In this document: piece by piece, positions 34,601-47,638 of the stretch
Layout of the letters: each line of letters starts with the position of its first letter
How positions within the stretch are numbered: the first letter of the stretch is position 1
Assembly (NCBI GenBank): GCA_022885665.1
Contig: JAGQDJ010000035.1
Span: 299,256-363,255 of the forward strand
Direction of reading: 5' to 3'
Source of the DNA: Triops longicaudatus
Taxonomy: Eukaryota; Arthropoda; Branchiopoda; Notostraca; Triopsidae
DNA length: 64,000 nucleotides
Notes under the pieces: model-generated
The model's input: only the letters and a program-made list of their open reading frames with translations
Database searches by the model: none
What the model was told of the DNA's origin: nothing
Translations under genes and position numbers: made by a program

Positions 34601-37600
34601 GTGGTAAGTGTGAAGCCTCTCTCATCGCCGGTTAAAATCCTTCATGTAGAGGAGAAAAGCAGCGTGACACTGCGGTGTAAAGTGGAAGGCACGCCCGAGG
34701 TTAATTACCAATGGTTCAAGTACGTACTCTCCAAACCCTTGTCAAGCTCTTGACATCTCATCATACATTCGCCTTTTAGGAACGGCGTACTTTTGGGCAA
34801 ACATTCCAAGCAACTGACGATTCAATCAGCCAAGCTCACAGATTCAGGAACCTACGCCTGCCTGGGCAAAAACGAGGCCGGTTCATCTGCCCAGTTCTCC
34901 TCTCTGGTCCTCAGTGTCGAAAGTAAGCTCGTTTTTAGAATTCAATACTGACAGTTTACAGTAACTGGTTCTTTTCTCCCCCCCGTTTTCCAACTCTACA
35001 CTCTGCTGTTATAGGCAAAAGTGCGCCCCGCTTGACTACTTTTAGCCCAGACATCGTTGCTGCGCCCAATTCGTCCATTCACCTTCATTGCCTCACCAGG
35101 GACCCGCTGGTCGCTCCCGTTCTCTGGTCTTTCCAAGAGCAAATCTTGAAGAACGATTCTAAACACGTGCTCTACCCTAATGGCACCCTTGTCTTGCTCC
35201 CAACAATTGCTACGGGTTGGTATGTGTGTTCCCAAGGAGCTCAACCCTCGTACGCCACTCACGTTCAACTTGCTTGTAAGCTTTCCTACAGACGTATACA
35301 TTACTCCCAATACCCATTAATGAATCTCATCCCTTTTTCTCCTTTCCTTTTCTCTCACCCGCTCTGTCTTGAAATGTGTATGTCTCTGTCGTCTGCGTTC
35401 CTGGTGGATCGTGAATGGTCTCTAATCGGATTTCCAGATCTGGAGAAGCTTTCCGTACAACACATCGATCCAATACCAGAAGAAGAACATACCAGTCTCA
35501 TCCTGCCCGAAGGCACGCCCTTGCAGTGGGATTGCTTGCCGCCTAACGCTGTGCCTCCGCCAGCGCTGGAATGGACCTCGGGTCCGCTGGGAGGAGCTGT
35601 TATAGCCCGCTCCCACGGTCAAGCCGTGACGTACACTTTCCAGGCCGTTACTGTGCAAGATAGTGGCAATTACACGTGCATGGCTACAAACATAGCTGGT
35701 AGTGCGTCTATTACAGCCACGTTAATCGTCACGGGTAAACAAGAAAAAAAAAATTGGAATAGCTTGTAAAACAACAGCTGAAGGACTTAATTTTGAACAA
35801 TTTGCCCTCTGGGGGTGTTTGCAGTGGCCCCGGTACTGTTATCAGGCCCGGTTAACGCTTGGGTTGAGGAAGATGAAGTAGCGCAATTCACCTGCTTTTA
35901 TAAGGGGAGCCCCTACCCGGCTACCAAAGTCAATTGGCTCCTCAGTTCCAAGATACTGAAGTATTAACTGCATTAAATAAAGCTATAGCGAAATCGCTTA
36001 ACGCTCTAAATATTTGAAATAGTGCGGCCTTTTCGACTCAAAACGGCAACAATAGCACTTTGAAGCTTGAGCAAGTCACCGCCTCGCAAGCCAAGACAGT
36101 TCAGTGCCAAGTTGTGACTGAAGGATTCGAGCCTGTTTTGTCTGCTCCGGCGTCATTGAATGTGAGAGGTAAAGACAAAAAACGAACTTTAAAAATATCA
36201 AATTAAAGTATGAAAATAAATAATACATAATCAGAAATACGAATTAAATTTAATTAAGAATAATTTACATATAGAGAATAAGGAATTCATATTAAGAGCA
36301 AACACGTTGTCTAATATTTTTTCGTTTTTTTATACTCCCGTAATTTATTTAATCTCATACTAAATTTATTGAAATGAATTATATAAGTTGAAATATTGAT
36401 ATATACGTATATATTTGTTGAAATTATTGTTTCTTTTATTTCTTCTGTTTTAATAATAGCTTTTAGTGGCACGTTGTTATCATCCGCTGGCTTGATTTGT
36501 ATTTTGTTAGACATTTTTTTATCATTCCTATTATTTCAAAGCGTATATATGTAAACAAAATGTACCGCAAAATTACTTCCACCAGAAAAAAATCAAATAG
36601 GAAGTCGGCGTGCAGTTTTTCAAGGATAATTTGTCGAAACGGTTAAGCTTGTAACGTGGTTGTGTTGCTAGAGAAACTCAAGTTCATGCCGGCGCCTGTA
36701 TCTCGTAAATTGGAACTGGGGTCGAATGCCAAGATTCCTTGCCGAGCGCAAGGAAGTGTGCCGGCGACTGTCAAATGGGTCAAAGTGAGTAGGACTATTA
36801 AAAAAGCTCCTTACGTCATAGTGGGGGAAGGAAATTGTATAAGCTGGTTAAATAGGACGGATCGCCGTTATTTACGTGGCCGGAACATATTCAAGAAGTT
36901 AATGGGACATTGCAATTTCACAAAGTCCAACATGCCGACGCCGGCTTCTATACCTGCATCGCGACAAGCAGCCAAGGAATCATTAACGCCACCATTACCG
37001 TAGACGTCGTAGGTAAGCCAACAAACACAAGCCACCGAAATATAAAAGTACAGCACTACTGACGACCTACGCAAACGGTACTATTCTAACTACACAGCAC
37101 TTGCGTGATTCATGTCTCGCATTATCTTCCAACGAACATTCCGCAACCCTCTGGCACATTGAAAAATTTCCTTCTTGTCCAGTGGCATGTGGTTAGTGTA
37201 GAACCTATGCTAACTAGACGGCACTTCTATGACCGGCATCCGCGCCGTCCTTTCCCTAATACCATTCTTTAATCTGCAAGCAAGGTTGTCGAAATAAGAA
37301 CCTTAAGTGTTGCTCAGTGCCGTGCTTTGGAATAGAATCGTTTGCTTGGTTCTCCTTTTTACGAAAATTTTGCACAAAATGCAATTGTTGTAACATGAAA
37401 AGCCTAGCACAGTAAGACTACGATACAAAGTAACCTTGAAACGGCACTAAACCTACTGAACAATGACAGTAAAACGAACAAGGGGGCAATGATCCTAGAT
37501 CGTGCCTGATCGTTACAAATAAACGAAACAAAGCTATCCAAAAAGGAGATTTCGTTTGTTCGTTAAATTGAGGAGCTGAAACATAGGCTATCTATAGACT

Positions 37601-40600
37601 TCTAGTTTCAGGCTGTTGATTTTTTAGCTTATGCAACTGTTTGTGTCAAATTCAAGGAAACCATTGTTTAGCATTCAAGAATATCCATAAATCCGTTTGC
37701 AAGTCATATTCCTGTTCGATATTTTAAACTGTCCGGCGTTGCCATATGTGACGCATTGGTGTCTAGCTTTGCGGTTCAGCAGTCCACAAATTCGATTGAA
37801 TTACGGCAAAAACAATGAAGAAAGTTTTAACAAGTAAAACAGAGCAAGCTGAACTAAGTTATGAATTATTTAGCTCGTTAATCTAGCTTTGCCTCCGGGC
37901 TGTGACTTATGATGGCTGCGTGCCCGTTTCAAGTGACTGAAATATAACCATGCTTGAATGAAGAGATCATACGTATATACGCCACAAGGCGCTTGGCATT
38001 CTTAGGAGCTAGCTAGCGTAGGCGAGGGCTAGTTAAACATCACCAAAAGTGTATGTCAAAATGGATGAAGGGGGGCGAAGTTAGTAAACAATGAATGCTT
38101 ACAAATATTTCTTACAGTGTACTGACTGGAAACAAATAAGGATAGGACTAACAATTAGGTAAACTAGTTTCACAAAAATTCAGATATAGAGTGAAATCTT
38201 ACTATAACATACACCAGTTATAACGAATAATCGGCTATAACGAATCAGATCTACAGGCCCTGGCGCAACGCCTATTCAAGTGGACGTGGAAAGCGTCGGC
38301 TACAGCGAATTCACCAAAGCGTATTTTCACCTTTAGCGTACAAAAATTTAGGTCCCATTGCCAATTTACACGTGCTTGTTTCTTCGACCACAGTGAACAC
38401 GGGTGCTGCCATACGTTAACGCATAAAAAAAAACAGCCCTAGAGGGGAACTTTCATGTTCCACAAGATCAGGCTATTCGAGCTTGTGTTCCAAGATTTCA
38501 GAAGGACCCTTCAAACAAGTACCTTTGATGCTGTCAGCGTTCAAAAGACTCCCACTGGCCATTTGTGGTATAGAGGAACAGAAAAAAACTTGATTCTACT
38601 TTGCTTTTATTTATCAACCATCGTATGCATAGCCTATTGACGGTTCGATATTTTTCAGGTTCATAGACTGATACAGTTTTCTATTTAACAGGAGAAGAGA
38701 CACATTCAAAAGCAATGTTTGAAATAATAATAAGTAATTTCTAATTGACTATTGTCATGCGATAACAGTTTTAGATAAAAAGGAGCTCAATTCGTGGTAA
38801 AGAGATCATAAAAATAAAGGGAAGTGGAGTTAGGTGATATTCGACACAGGTTGATTTAGATCTGGTTTTTAATTTGGTTTAACTAGGTAACATGAATGGG
38901 GAATAATACTGAGGTTTGACAGCACGGTGTGGGAACAAAAGTGTAGACGGAGTTCGCTAATCGCTCTTAGGAGCTTTGCTCAGCCTTTATTATAACTTCT
39001 ACAATGAAACAGTAAATGGGGTAGATCCTGTCTGGATTGAGATTGGTACCTACATGTTTTTGCATACTTTTCTGTGTTTCTTTCATTCTATCTTTCCAAT
39101 GTCGAACCGTTAGATATGCACATTTGTGTTCTTAGTTTACCCATTTCGCAATTCGAAAAATGAAGAATAAGTACAGACTAGCATTAAAAACCAGAGACCT
39201 TTCCAGTGTGTTGCGATACAATTGTATTAGGGCAGTTCGAATGTAACAGGGGTTCAAATGTACTTCGCCATCAGGAAACTAGCCAACAGATATGTTGTTG
39301 TTGTTATACGATGTACCTAAAACTAGTTATTTAGTTAAACTAGTTATTTTCTACTATAGTCAACAATCTGTATGCATTAAGCAAGTGTGTAAGATTGATT
39401 TTTTCGCATTTTTTCCGGGTACGCGAGTTGGTGAGTCCTAGTCGATTACTGTCAAACCAGAAAAAAATCGAGAACTACAGCAGACAGTGCGATAGATTCA
39501 TGAATGTGCTAGTATACTGCGCGTAATGAAACCATAAACAAGTTAAGAAAATCTTTGTTTTCTAGTTCTTCCATATTTCGTGTCTCTGCCTTCGAATTCG
39601 GTTCTCGCACAAGAAGGAACATCACTGGTGCTTCCCTGTGTCGCTCATGGCGACCCTCAACCTTCAATCCAATGGGACAAGAATTCTTTAATGCAAGGTT
39701 TCGATCGAAGCCGCATTCAGGTGATCAATGGGTCTTTGCTCATCGATCCCGTACTCCCAGAAGACGAAGCCAAGTACGGATGTACTGCTGGTAACGCTGG
39801 AGGATTCAAACGCGAGGAAATACAACTCCTTGTACAAAGTAAGCCCTACTGCCAATCAATAAGAGTATGCTATTACACTTAAAAAACGTAACACATACAA
39901 TTAAAACCATTTCACATTTGAGTATAACATTTATTAAACCACAGGATCGCCGCAGTCAGTCAATCCTTTGGAAAGCAACAGCGAAGATGGTCCGTTGACC
40001 AAAACGGTGATAGTCACCTTGAGTGCGGCGATTGCATACATGCTGTTCAGCGTAGGGTTGTTGCTTTGGTGCCGCGTTCGTAAACAGAGGAAAACCAAAC
40101 GTTCCACCACTGTGAATCCTGACGTAGAAGGGCAAACAGCAACCGAGCCCGGACATGTGGCTACGTTAGAGAAAATTGTCGAGGAAGCAGACTGCGAGGA
40201 AGACATTTGGATTTGCACCAAAAAACAACTTGACCTCCAAGAAACTTTAGGTTCGTTTGCACTTTTTTCGCACTTTTTTGTCCCCTTAAGTACACACAGT
40301 ACAACCATTTCGTAAACAGGTGCGGGCGTATTTGGCGAGGTTAAAACTGGTCGAGCCGTACAGGATGACGCTACGAAAATCAAACATTCGACTCTGCTGA
40401 TTCGCCTTTCTAGCACCAAAGACGAAGATCTCGTCGCGGAATTTAGGCGGCAGACTGATATTTTGCTGAAAATGAAGAACGTAGAGCATATCTCTAAGCT
40501 AGTCGGGTGTTCCAAAGATGGCGGCCTCATCGTCCTGGATTATCAAGACAAGGTAAATTAAAATTAATATTCGCTGAAGTTGCGGATTTTGTGATTTTGT

Positions 40601-41859
40601 CGGGTCGTGCACTACACCATTATTCGATGGTTTTTGTATCAAATGAAAAAGCTTAGATTTCCTACAACAATTAGATCAGGATCTGCAGAACGTTCAGTTA
40701 AAAAATCTGTAAGCACTATTGATGCTTAAACCCAGCTTATTCAAAAAATCATTCAGTTTCGCATATCACAGCCATGAATAGCTTTGAATTCCTTTCGATT
40801 CACGTCGTTCGATTAAGTAATATACAAGGTTTTTGCTTTAATCCCGTCACTTAACAAAGAACTAAATATTTTGAAAATACGCCGTCACTTAACTGGAACT
40901 ACTAATATCCGACAAATCACGTTGATTTGTATTCTGCAACCACCTTGTCCGCTATGGACTGACCCACGTAGTACTACTTAGGGAATGTCCCTAAGTTAAG
41001 GGTCTTTACATTGAAAAGGTTGAAAAGGAAAAGTCCAATTGAAGTGATTGCCAGGGCACCAACTTGGGGCTTCAAAATATGGTAACAAAAGGTCCGTACG
41101 GAAAGGGCTCAACGTACCCAACACATATTTACTCTATAGACTGACTGATCGAAGTTTTTACAATAAAGCTTGAACATGATGATTCTTAACCCGATTCGAT
41201 TATTGTAAGGTCTAATATTTCTTAAGAACCATTTAGACCCGGATAACTGCGCTGAAAACAGTGGCAATAACGAATTCTGAATGTATTCTTTTTTTTTCTT
41301 TTCATTGTCGGAACTACAGCATGTTCTCAAGTTCGCCTTACGAGAATCGCGCGTTCAACAAGAACAGCTGAAGTCGATCAGCATCCAAGTGTGCAAAGGG
41401 ATGCTGGCCTTATCTCAGGCCAGATTAGTGCATGGGGATTTGGGCACTCGGTCGATCCTCGTGGACAGTGTATCAGGGCGTATCTCTATAACGTTCTTGG
41501 GATTGGACAAATTCCCCTTCCAAGAAGATTACGGGATTTACAAGAACAAAGTCATCCCCCTACGCTATTTGCCCAGAGAAGCTGTTCTGGAGGATGAGAC
41601 TTCCGCCAAGTCGGACGTCTGGATGATGGGTTGCTGTGTCTGGGAAATTTATACAGCAGCCAGCCAGCCTTTTGCTGACTTAGCCAACGACCAAGTACTG
41701 CAGCTTTTAGCCAAGGATGCGCTCAGCTGGGAAATACCCGAGTCCGTTCCCACTGAATGGAGACACTGGCTACAGTTATGCTGGAACACGGATCCAATGC
41801 TAAGGCCCAGTTTCGAAACGCTATTAGACGGCCTGGAAGGAAGTACGCCCGCAAGCTAG
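31641..41859 (+). CDS. PTK7: PTK7/Off-track Ig-domain pseudokinase receptor
   Basis: Single-pass receptor of planar cell polarity, Wnt and Plexin signalling. Fourteen exons: 31641-31680, 31754-32065, 34581-34719, 34780-34922, 35015-35275, 35438-35734, 35825-35960, 36023-36168, 36672-36784, 36856-37012, 39566-39838, 39945-40250, 40320-40552 and 41320-41859; phases agree and give 1,031 residues (human PTK7 about 1,070). A signal peptide is followed by seven Ig domains (about 14-117, 118-211, 212-298, 299-397, 398-491, 492-581, 582-672), most with the Cys...Trp...DxGxYxC pattern. The TM helix is at about 693-716 (VIVTLSAAIAYMLFSVGLLL) and the kinase-like domain at 775-1020. The glycine loop is GAGVFGEV, but the beta3 Lys position reads LLIRL, the catalytic loop HGDLGTRS, and DFG is replaced by LGL (912-914), so no catalysis is expected. 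APE reads PREA. Most exon borders fall at phase 1, usual for Ig genes. The 2.5-kb intron 10 holds repeats. Confidence 0.95.
34050..34115. repeat. Fragment of the ATGTAAGAGAC-motif family in PTK7 intron 2
   Basis: Contains ACCGAATGTGATAG, CCCTGATGTAAGCG and, inverted, CTCTTACATGCGGG within 65 bp. These match the degenerate 16-mer that is reiterated at 41924-43361. Confidence 0.4.
38190..38340. repeat. Tigger-like repeat fragment in PTK7 intron 10
   Basis: The run GAGTGAAATCTTACTATAAC, followed by GTTATAACGAATAATCGGC and GCTATAACGAATC, is typical of sequence just inside Tigger/pogo ends. It resembles the 27881-28020 MITE termini. No second end was located. Confidence 0.45.
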
Positions 41860-41923
41860 TCAAAAATGCACAAGTACAACTGTAATTATGATTAAATTCA
41901 AGTAACGATGGTGCAACATGCCA

Positions 41924-43361
41924 AATTTGATGGAACCTGGATGTAAGAGACACAAAATGACAGAGATGTAGATGACTCGAAGGATATCAGAGACCAAATT
42001 GACATTAAGACACTGACAAGCAGAGCCCCGGATGTAAGACAGATTAAATGACTAAAGAGTATATGACCTAAGAGACATTCGCTATGTCCAACGGGGACTA
42101 AATGTTCTAGTACATTAACTGAATTTAAGAGAGAACGGTTATAAGAGGTGATCTACTTTGGACATCTTTTACGTCCGGTAGAGATGGTAAAGCACCAAAG
42201 AAATTAACCAATTGTTTGCGGCGTTTCTGTGAGTAAGAACAATCGAGAAAGACCCGGCTGTGAGCCGAACGGGTGGTATTCGGGTTGAAATAAGTGTTTA
42301 AGTAAGCGACTTGGATGGGGTAACCGTGTGCAGAAGCCATTTGCTTAAAAATCGTAACAGACAGTTCTACAGTAGGGCATCTGCACGTATGACAGACTGG
42401 ATGTATGAGACACTTTATTCTTCGAGTTCTTTACACAAAAGTAAGAGTTGGGGCTGAGACAGGCAACCCGCTTATGGGAGAAATTTCTGATTCACTGTGT
42501 CTGGTGCGTGCAAATGACAAGAAACCAGTGTATACGAGAAGACTTTCACAAAAGAAGCTCGAAATGTACAATGGAAGACACTGAGCCTGCGTAGACCCCT
42601 GCAGAAGGCTATTTCTGTTGTCATTAGGACTGACAGCAGTGGAGCGGAGCAGCAGCTAAATCGTCCAACTGAGCCCTGATGTAAGAGGCACATCACTGTT
42701 GTTTCTCTTAGGACCTAGCACGAGTAAATACGACTGAGAATCTCCTTGCATTGAAAAAGATTCTCTGCACCACGTCTTGTTCCTATTTGTCTTATTCGAT
42801 GCGAAATACCCCGATGTAAGAGACCCCCGGCTTAGATACCAAGCAACAATGTAGAACTTTGACCGTAAGTCACCCCTAATGCATGATACTTCTGATTTGC
42901 TCTGCCAATGTTAGAAACCCAGGTTAAAGAGACCCGGTTTTAAAATACTCGGCTAAACTTCACACACGAAAGAGACAAACGGTATTGAAGTGCTAAAGAA
43001 TAAGGTAGACAATTTAAATTTTGAAGAGCCTGATGTGCGAGATCCCAAATTTTAGAATTTTCGATGCATTAGACCCGATTAAAAAAACACTAGAACGTGA
43101 ATGACCCGAATGTAAGACTTTCGCTCAGGGAACCGAATGTAACTTAAGTCCCAAAGGTAGGGGTGGTAGTGTTTTTAAGTTTCATTTTAAGTATAATTTA
43201 AATCCAGGTTCGACTATAAAAGATTGTGATGTTAGCGCCCCGCTTGTACGAGAATGTTTTTGAGGTCTTCTTGAGTCAAAGTGAGAAAGACGCACATGTA
43301 AGAATGAGAAATTTTTCGGACACAATTTTATGTGTCTCTTACAACCGGTTTCTGCACTGTA
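41924..43361. mobile_element. Element built on a reiterated CCCGATGTAAGAGACC motif
   Basis: Starts about 65 bp after the PTK7 stop. The right end, read inward, is CAGTGCAGAAACCGGTTGTA then AGAGACAC, with TA outside; the left end GGAACCTGGATGTAAGAGAC is its inverted partner. In between, degenerate copies of CCCGATGTAAGAGACC recur about a dozen times, for example near 41939, 42029, 42066, 42398, 42674, 42811, 42920, 43030, 43097, 43130 and 43294. TA-flanked CAG ends suggest a pogo/Tigger-type element with iterated subterminal words. It probably overlaps the PTK7 3' UTR. No transposase frame was seen. Confidence 0.55.
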
Positions 43362-43503
43362 TATGGAAAAATATTATGTATGCACCGAAATGTGTTTGAA
43401 TGACATTTTGGCGAAAGGAACAAATCAAATGCTTGCGCTATGTTTGATTACAGAACCGAATTAAAATATTTGTATTACTAGAATGGGTGTTTCGAGTTAT
43501 TTC

Positions 43504-44265
43504 CTATACAAAGCGAGTAGCTATGGACAGGATTTTGGTATAGTCCACAACTTTGGCCACACTCCGTTCTTTGAGGATCTTTCGTAAGATGGTAGGAATA
43601 GGTACAAGGATTCGCGTGCCAAGGGGCGTTCCATTGTCATCGATAAGGACTATGTTATTGCTGTCGAACTTGGGAACCAAAGCTTCCTGCTTTTGCTTCA
43701 CGCCCACAATGACTGCCTTCTTCTTCTGACCTTTAATGGCTACCAGGACCTTGTCGCCTGATGAATTAAAAAAATGAGATCAGTCTTTGCATAGTAAACA
43801 ATGGTTATAAGAAAACTGCAGTACTCGACATAAAAAACGGCCCTCCGCTAATAAAGTATGCCAAAACATTGCCGCCAGTCAAAAATTAAAATTTTCCCAA
43901 TGCTAAAGCCTGGCTGTGAGTTACTGGAACGTTCAAAGAGGCTTGAACGAGACACTGCTCACGCAACTACCATGGCGTTATCATGAGGGTTTTGATTGAG
44001 GTCGTTCACTATATCGAGTACTGTACTTAGCTGGTTACTAACCGATGGTTCCTACGCCAGTTTTATTATAAACGTGGATACATTTAGGTGGTCTTCCTTC
44101 TAACATGGCTTGTTTGCCAATGGGACTGTTATCCACAACCCTTAACCGAGTGAGTAAGATGACTTGTTGGGAACAGGCACTGGTTTGGAAATGTTTCACA
44201 CTGTCGGCGGCGTGGTTTGTAAGACTTTTGCACAAAAATGTGCCTAGTTTTGTCAATAGAGGCAT
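43504..44265 (-). CDS. MRPL14: Mitochondrial ribosomal protein uL14m (MRPL14)
   Basis: Protein of the large mitochondrial ribosomal subunit, near the subunit interface. Two minus-strand exons, 44265-44043 and 43757-43504, join in phase to 158 residues (human 145). The N terminus (MPLLTKLGTFLCKSL then basic and Ser/Thr residues) fits a mitochondrial targeting peptide. The uL14 fold shows as LTRLRVVDNSPIGKQAM, RPPKCIHVYNKTGVGTIGD, KVLVAIKGQKKKAVIVGVKQ, FDSNNIVLIDDNGTPLGTRI and the C-terminal ATRFV. It is convergent with PTK7; the space between them is mostly the reiterated-motif element. Identity is firm because the uL14 order is complete. Confidence 0.93.
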
Positions 44266-46097
44266 ATTAGCAAAGCTCTTTCCTGTGCCTCGCTAAATAT
44301 CCACACAACAACAAACCACGTTTTCCTTCTACTGCTGTTTGCTGATCTCGTTTTCCACTGGCTTCCACTAAAGCAACCTGGACTGATGTCAGTCGTATGC
44401 TGTTCACGAACCCCTGCTTCTCTGCAGTGCAAACAAGTTTCCTCCCAGTGCAATCTTATGAGGTGCAGAAATACCCCAAGAGCCATCTATGGGCTAACTT
44501 TAACCATCATGTACTAGAGTAAGGTGCCCAATTGCCGTCTACCTAAGTTTCGTTGCGTATCACAAAGACGCAGTTCAAGATTTTTCAAACAAAATGCTGC
44601 AGCAACCTTTTAAGCTCAACGTTTTATCATGATTTGGAGCTTAATATTACTTACATTCAGTAAATATTTTATGTTCGAATATATTCTGCAAGATGTGAAA
44701 AAACGCTTATTCGAAAAATGCCTGCCCAAAAGCCACATACCCTACAAATCATGTATATTAAAGGAAAAAAGGCTTGTATTTGAAACTGAACAAATTTTAT
44801 TGTTTATTTAATGTAACAATCACATAACAGTCTTAAAAAAGCTATTTTGTAATTTTACTTAAATCTACTAGCTATTCACTTATTCTCCGACGCGCAGTTG
44901 TGTTGTACACAGGCTCTAACTCACGTGTTAGGGGTAAACACCTTTTAGCCCATCCTTGGTAGACGCCATTACGCATTAGGCTTATAAAAACTTTGGAATT
45001 GTCTAGTAATTCACGGAGACAGGTTTGCTAAATAAATTCCAATGCAAACGATTTTCTAGAAAAAGACTAAACAAAACTGCTAAAAGATAAAGGTGAACTG
45101 AGTTTTTACTTGTAAACTAGAAGCTTTGAAAACTAACCCTCCGTATTTAAGGCGCACGCACCTAAACTTTGCACGTAGCTTGTAAACAAATGAAAAATAG
45201 ACCGCGCTTTCTTGAATATTGTATTTTAGCGACATGTAGAGAATAACAAAAAAGTTTCACCAGAGACGACAGCTTCTGTCCCGAGATCTGGCGATTGGCG
45301 GCATTAAGCTAGTAGACAGCATTTGGGCATCTTGCTCTACTCATTTTCGTAGAAATTCATTCGAGTTTTTTCGTAATTGCAAATTGCAACCGAACTTCAC
45401 TAAAGCAATACGCCAGTAATAAGCCACTTGAAACTAGCGGGTAAATTACGATAAACTTGAGGAAAAGAGACCAGCACTAAACAGGCGGTTAATTGGCGAA
45501 TCTAACTGGCAGTTAAAGTATGCTAACATTGAAGAAAAAAGACCATAGCTAAACAGGCAGTAAACAGGCCCATCCTATTCGTCGATCACGTGCACATACA
45601 TTGACCAAAAACTGTTGTCTGAATTTAGCGGGAATAATTGTTCCGTCCGCTGGGATGTAGCCAGCAAGTAAGGGAGGTTTAGAACCACATTTTTCTCGGA
45701 CGAGGAGGTTCAACATAACATGTTATTTGTAATATTATTAAATCAATTTCCAAACTGCTTTGTCACTCCATTTGACCTGGTTCGTGAAAGTCTCTATCGA
45801 ATTCCCTAGTGTCATCTACCGAAGTAGTGGAAACTACAAATCCGCCATTAGACGCTAACAACTGCAAGCCTTTCACTTCGGAAAAAAAAAAAGAAAAAGC
45901 AAGGGATAACAAGGGGAATCTCAGCGGAGCCTTTTCGCACCTTCCAGTTTTTTAGCGTCTAATGGTGGATTTTGCAATTCCTAGACGTTAGGGGCGTAAT
46001 TTTGTGAAGACTCCATTGCGGACCAGATTAAATAACAGCCACTATGGCGAAAAAAAAAAAAAAATAAATAAAAAGAAAATAGAGCTTGAAAAGAAAA
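44266..46097. other. Intergenic spacer
   Basis: Begins with the promoter/5' UTR side of MRPL14. No gene was recognised. A 78-codon minus-strand frame at 44253-44486 is out of frame with MRPL14 and has no motif. A hairpin-forming inverted repeat is listed separately. Confidence 0.4.
45838..45972. repeat. Inverted repeat able to form a long hairpin
   Basis: The arms at 45838-45858 (around ATCCGCCATTAGACGCTAA) and 45952-45972 (around TTAGCGTCTAATGGTGGAT) are complementary at 20 of 21 positions with a 93-bp loop. The loop contains an A-rich run. It may be a small MITE or a solo fold-back. Confidence 0.75.
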
Positions 46098-46169
46098 TTC
46101 CCATACCGGGAATCGAACCCGAGCCTCCTGGGTGAAAGCCAGGTATCCTAGCCACTAGACCATATGGGA
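46098..46169 (-). tRNA. tRNA-Glu (TTC)
   Basis: Minus-strand 72-nt cloverleaf. The acceptor stem TCCCATA pairs with TATGGGA, followed by discriminator A. The anticodon arm is CCTGG-CTTTCAC-CCAGG with anticodon TTC. The A box (TGGTCTAGTGGCTAG) and B box (GGTTCGATTCC) are both present. T-runs just downstream on the minus strand (ATTTTCTTTTC) can terminate RNA polymerase III. No intron. Confidence 0.97.
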
Positions 46170-47638
46170 GTTACTACTTCCTCGCTTGCGTTAAGTTAAT
46201 ATTTCATAATCCTGTATGATTCTACTTGCCCAGATCTTGCCTGACGCGTCTTTTTTATGGTTGTTTTCGATAAGTAAGATTTTGCTGGTTAAGAAACTGA
46301 CAGGAGGAGGGGCAAAATCTCAAAATTCCGTGGACTAAAATGGCTTAAGGGCATTGAAACAAAATTGGCAAAATAGGTGAGCATTAACTCAAAATGTCCC
46401 GGTTTATCTTTCACAGCCTCACAGTCTAATACGCCCCTAAATTACGCACAAGCTTTTCCTGTTGTAATCATATTTTGTAGCGCTTAACTGATCGAAGTAA
46501 AAATCGAATATTTCGAAGGTGACAGACAATTGATTGAAATTGTTTCGTGATACAACAGAATGCTCCGTACAAACATAAGGCAAATCATGCATCTTTTGCA
46601 CAAACTGAAAGTTTCCACTATCGATAGAGAGTGTAACTGTAAGCTTTCGTTAAGATGTATTTATAAAAAAATCAAAACATGCGAACAAATTCTCGTATAT
46701 AGGCTACATGTCCAAGTTGTTTATACAATTTTGGACACTTGTGGTAGCGTGTAGTTTTCATGGTCGTTTTGTCTTCTTTTTCGTCTTTTTGAAGCGTAAC
46801 AATACCTCATGTGATAGCCAAATGATTCGAACGCGTGTAAATATTGCTTGGTGTTTCGTCTACACGTGAAATTAAAAATAAAGAGCAGAAAAGTGCCCAT
46901 ATTGCCCCGTCCTTCTTCTACTTAGAGTGATATCTAAATTTATTTAGTTGAACCCTTAACGATATTCTTTTGAGAAAATGTTTAATAGGTTAATGACATT
47001 CAAACTAAATTTCAGCGCTCTTTCGAATAGGTTTTCAAAATTCGGGCTTGAAGGTGATTACTGCGTCTCTTAATTGACACCGTAACAAAAGTAGAAATCA
47101 AGCCCATTAGTGGAAGTACAGTAAGTATGGCTTTCTGAGCTCCCAGGCAAAAACACAAAAATAGTGAATCCGTAATGTGTCGCACCTTCATTTTGCTAAT
47201 TTTCTCGTTCACCTTAATTACTGTTAATCCTCACAGGCTCGTAATAAAATTAGTTATGTACTTTATATAGCTACGTACCGTAAATATTCGAACGATTGGA
47301 GAAGTCGTTTTTCGAAGTTAGGAATTTTAAGGATTTCGGTAGCAGTTCAATGGAAGTTCAATCAGTCTTTGCAGGCTTATACCTTCGCTTTTTGATATTC
47401 TTATTTTGATAGTTTTACTACATTGTTGGATAACCCATGTAGTACTTCAGTAACTCAAGTAAACGTGAAAAAGGATTGTGTTGTATTAACGCGAGGTAAA
47501 AGGATACATGCACGTCGCATTTCACACGTACCTTACGTGTGGATGGACTGGACACAGTTTTAATAAGTCGGGATGGAAACTTACAATGCGTAGTTACTTA
47601 TTTTTTTAAGTTAATAATTTATGACAGGCCAATCGAGT
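46170..47638. other. Intergenic spacer
   Basis: Between the tRNA and the 3' end of RTF1. AT-rich; no gene or clear repeat recognised. Confidence 0.4.

Noticed and set aside
39934..40530. 198-codon minus-strand ORF
   Set aside because: Antisense to the PTK7 transmembrane and kinase-like exons.
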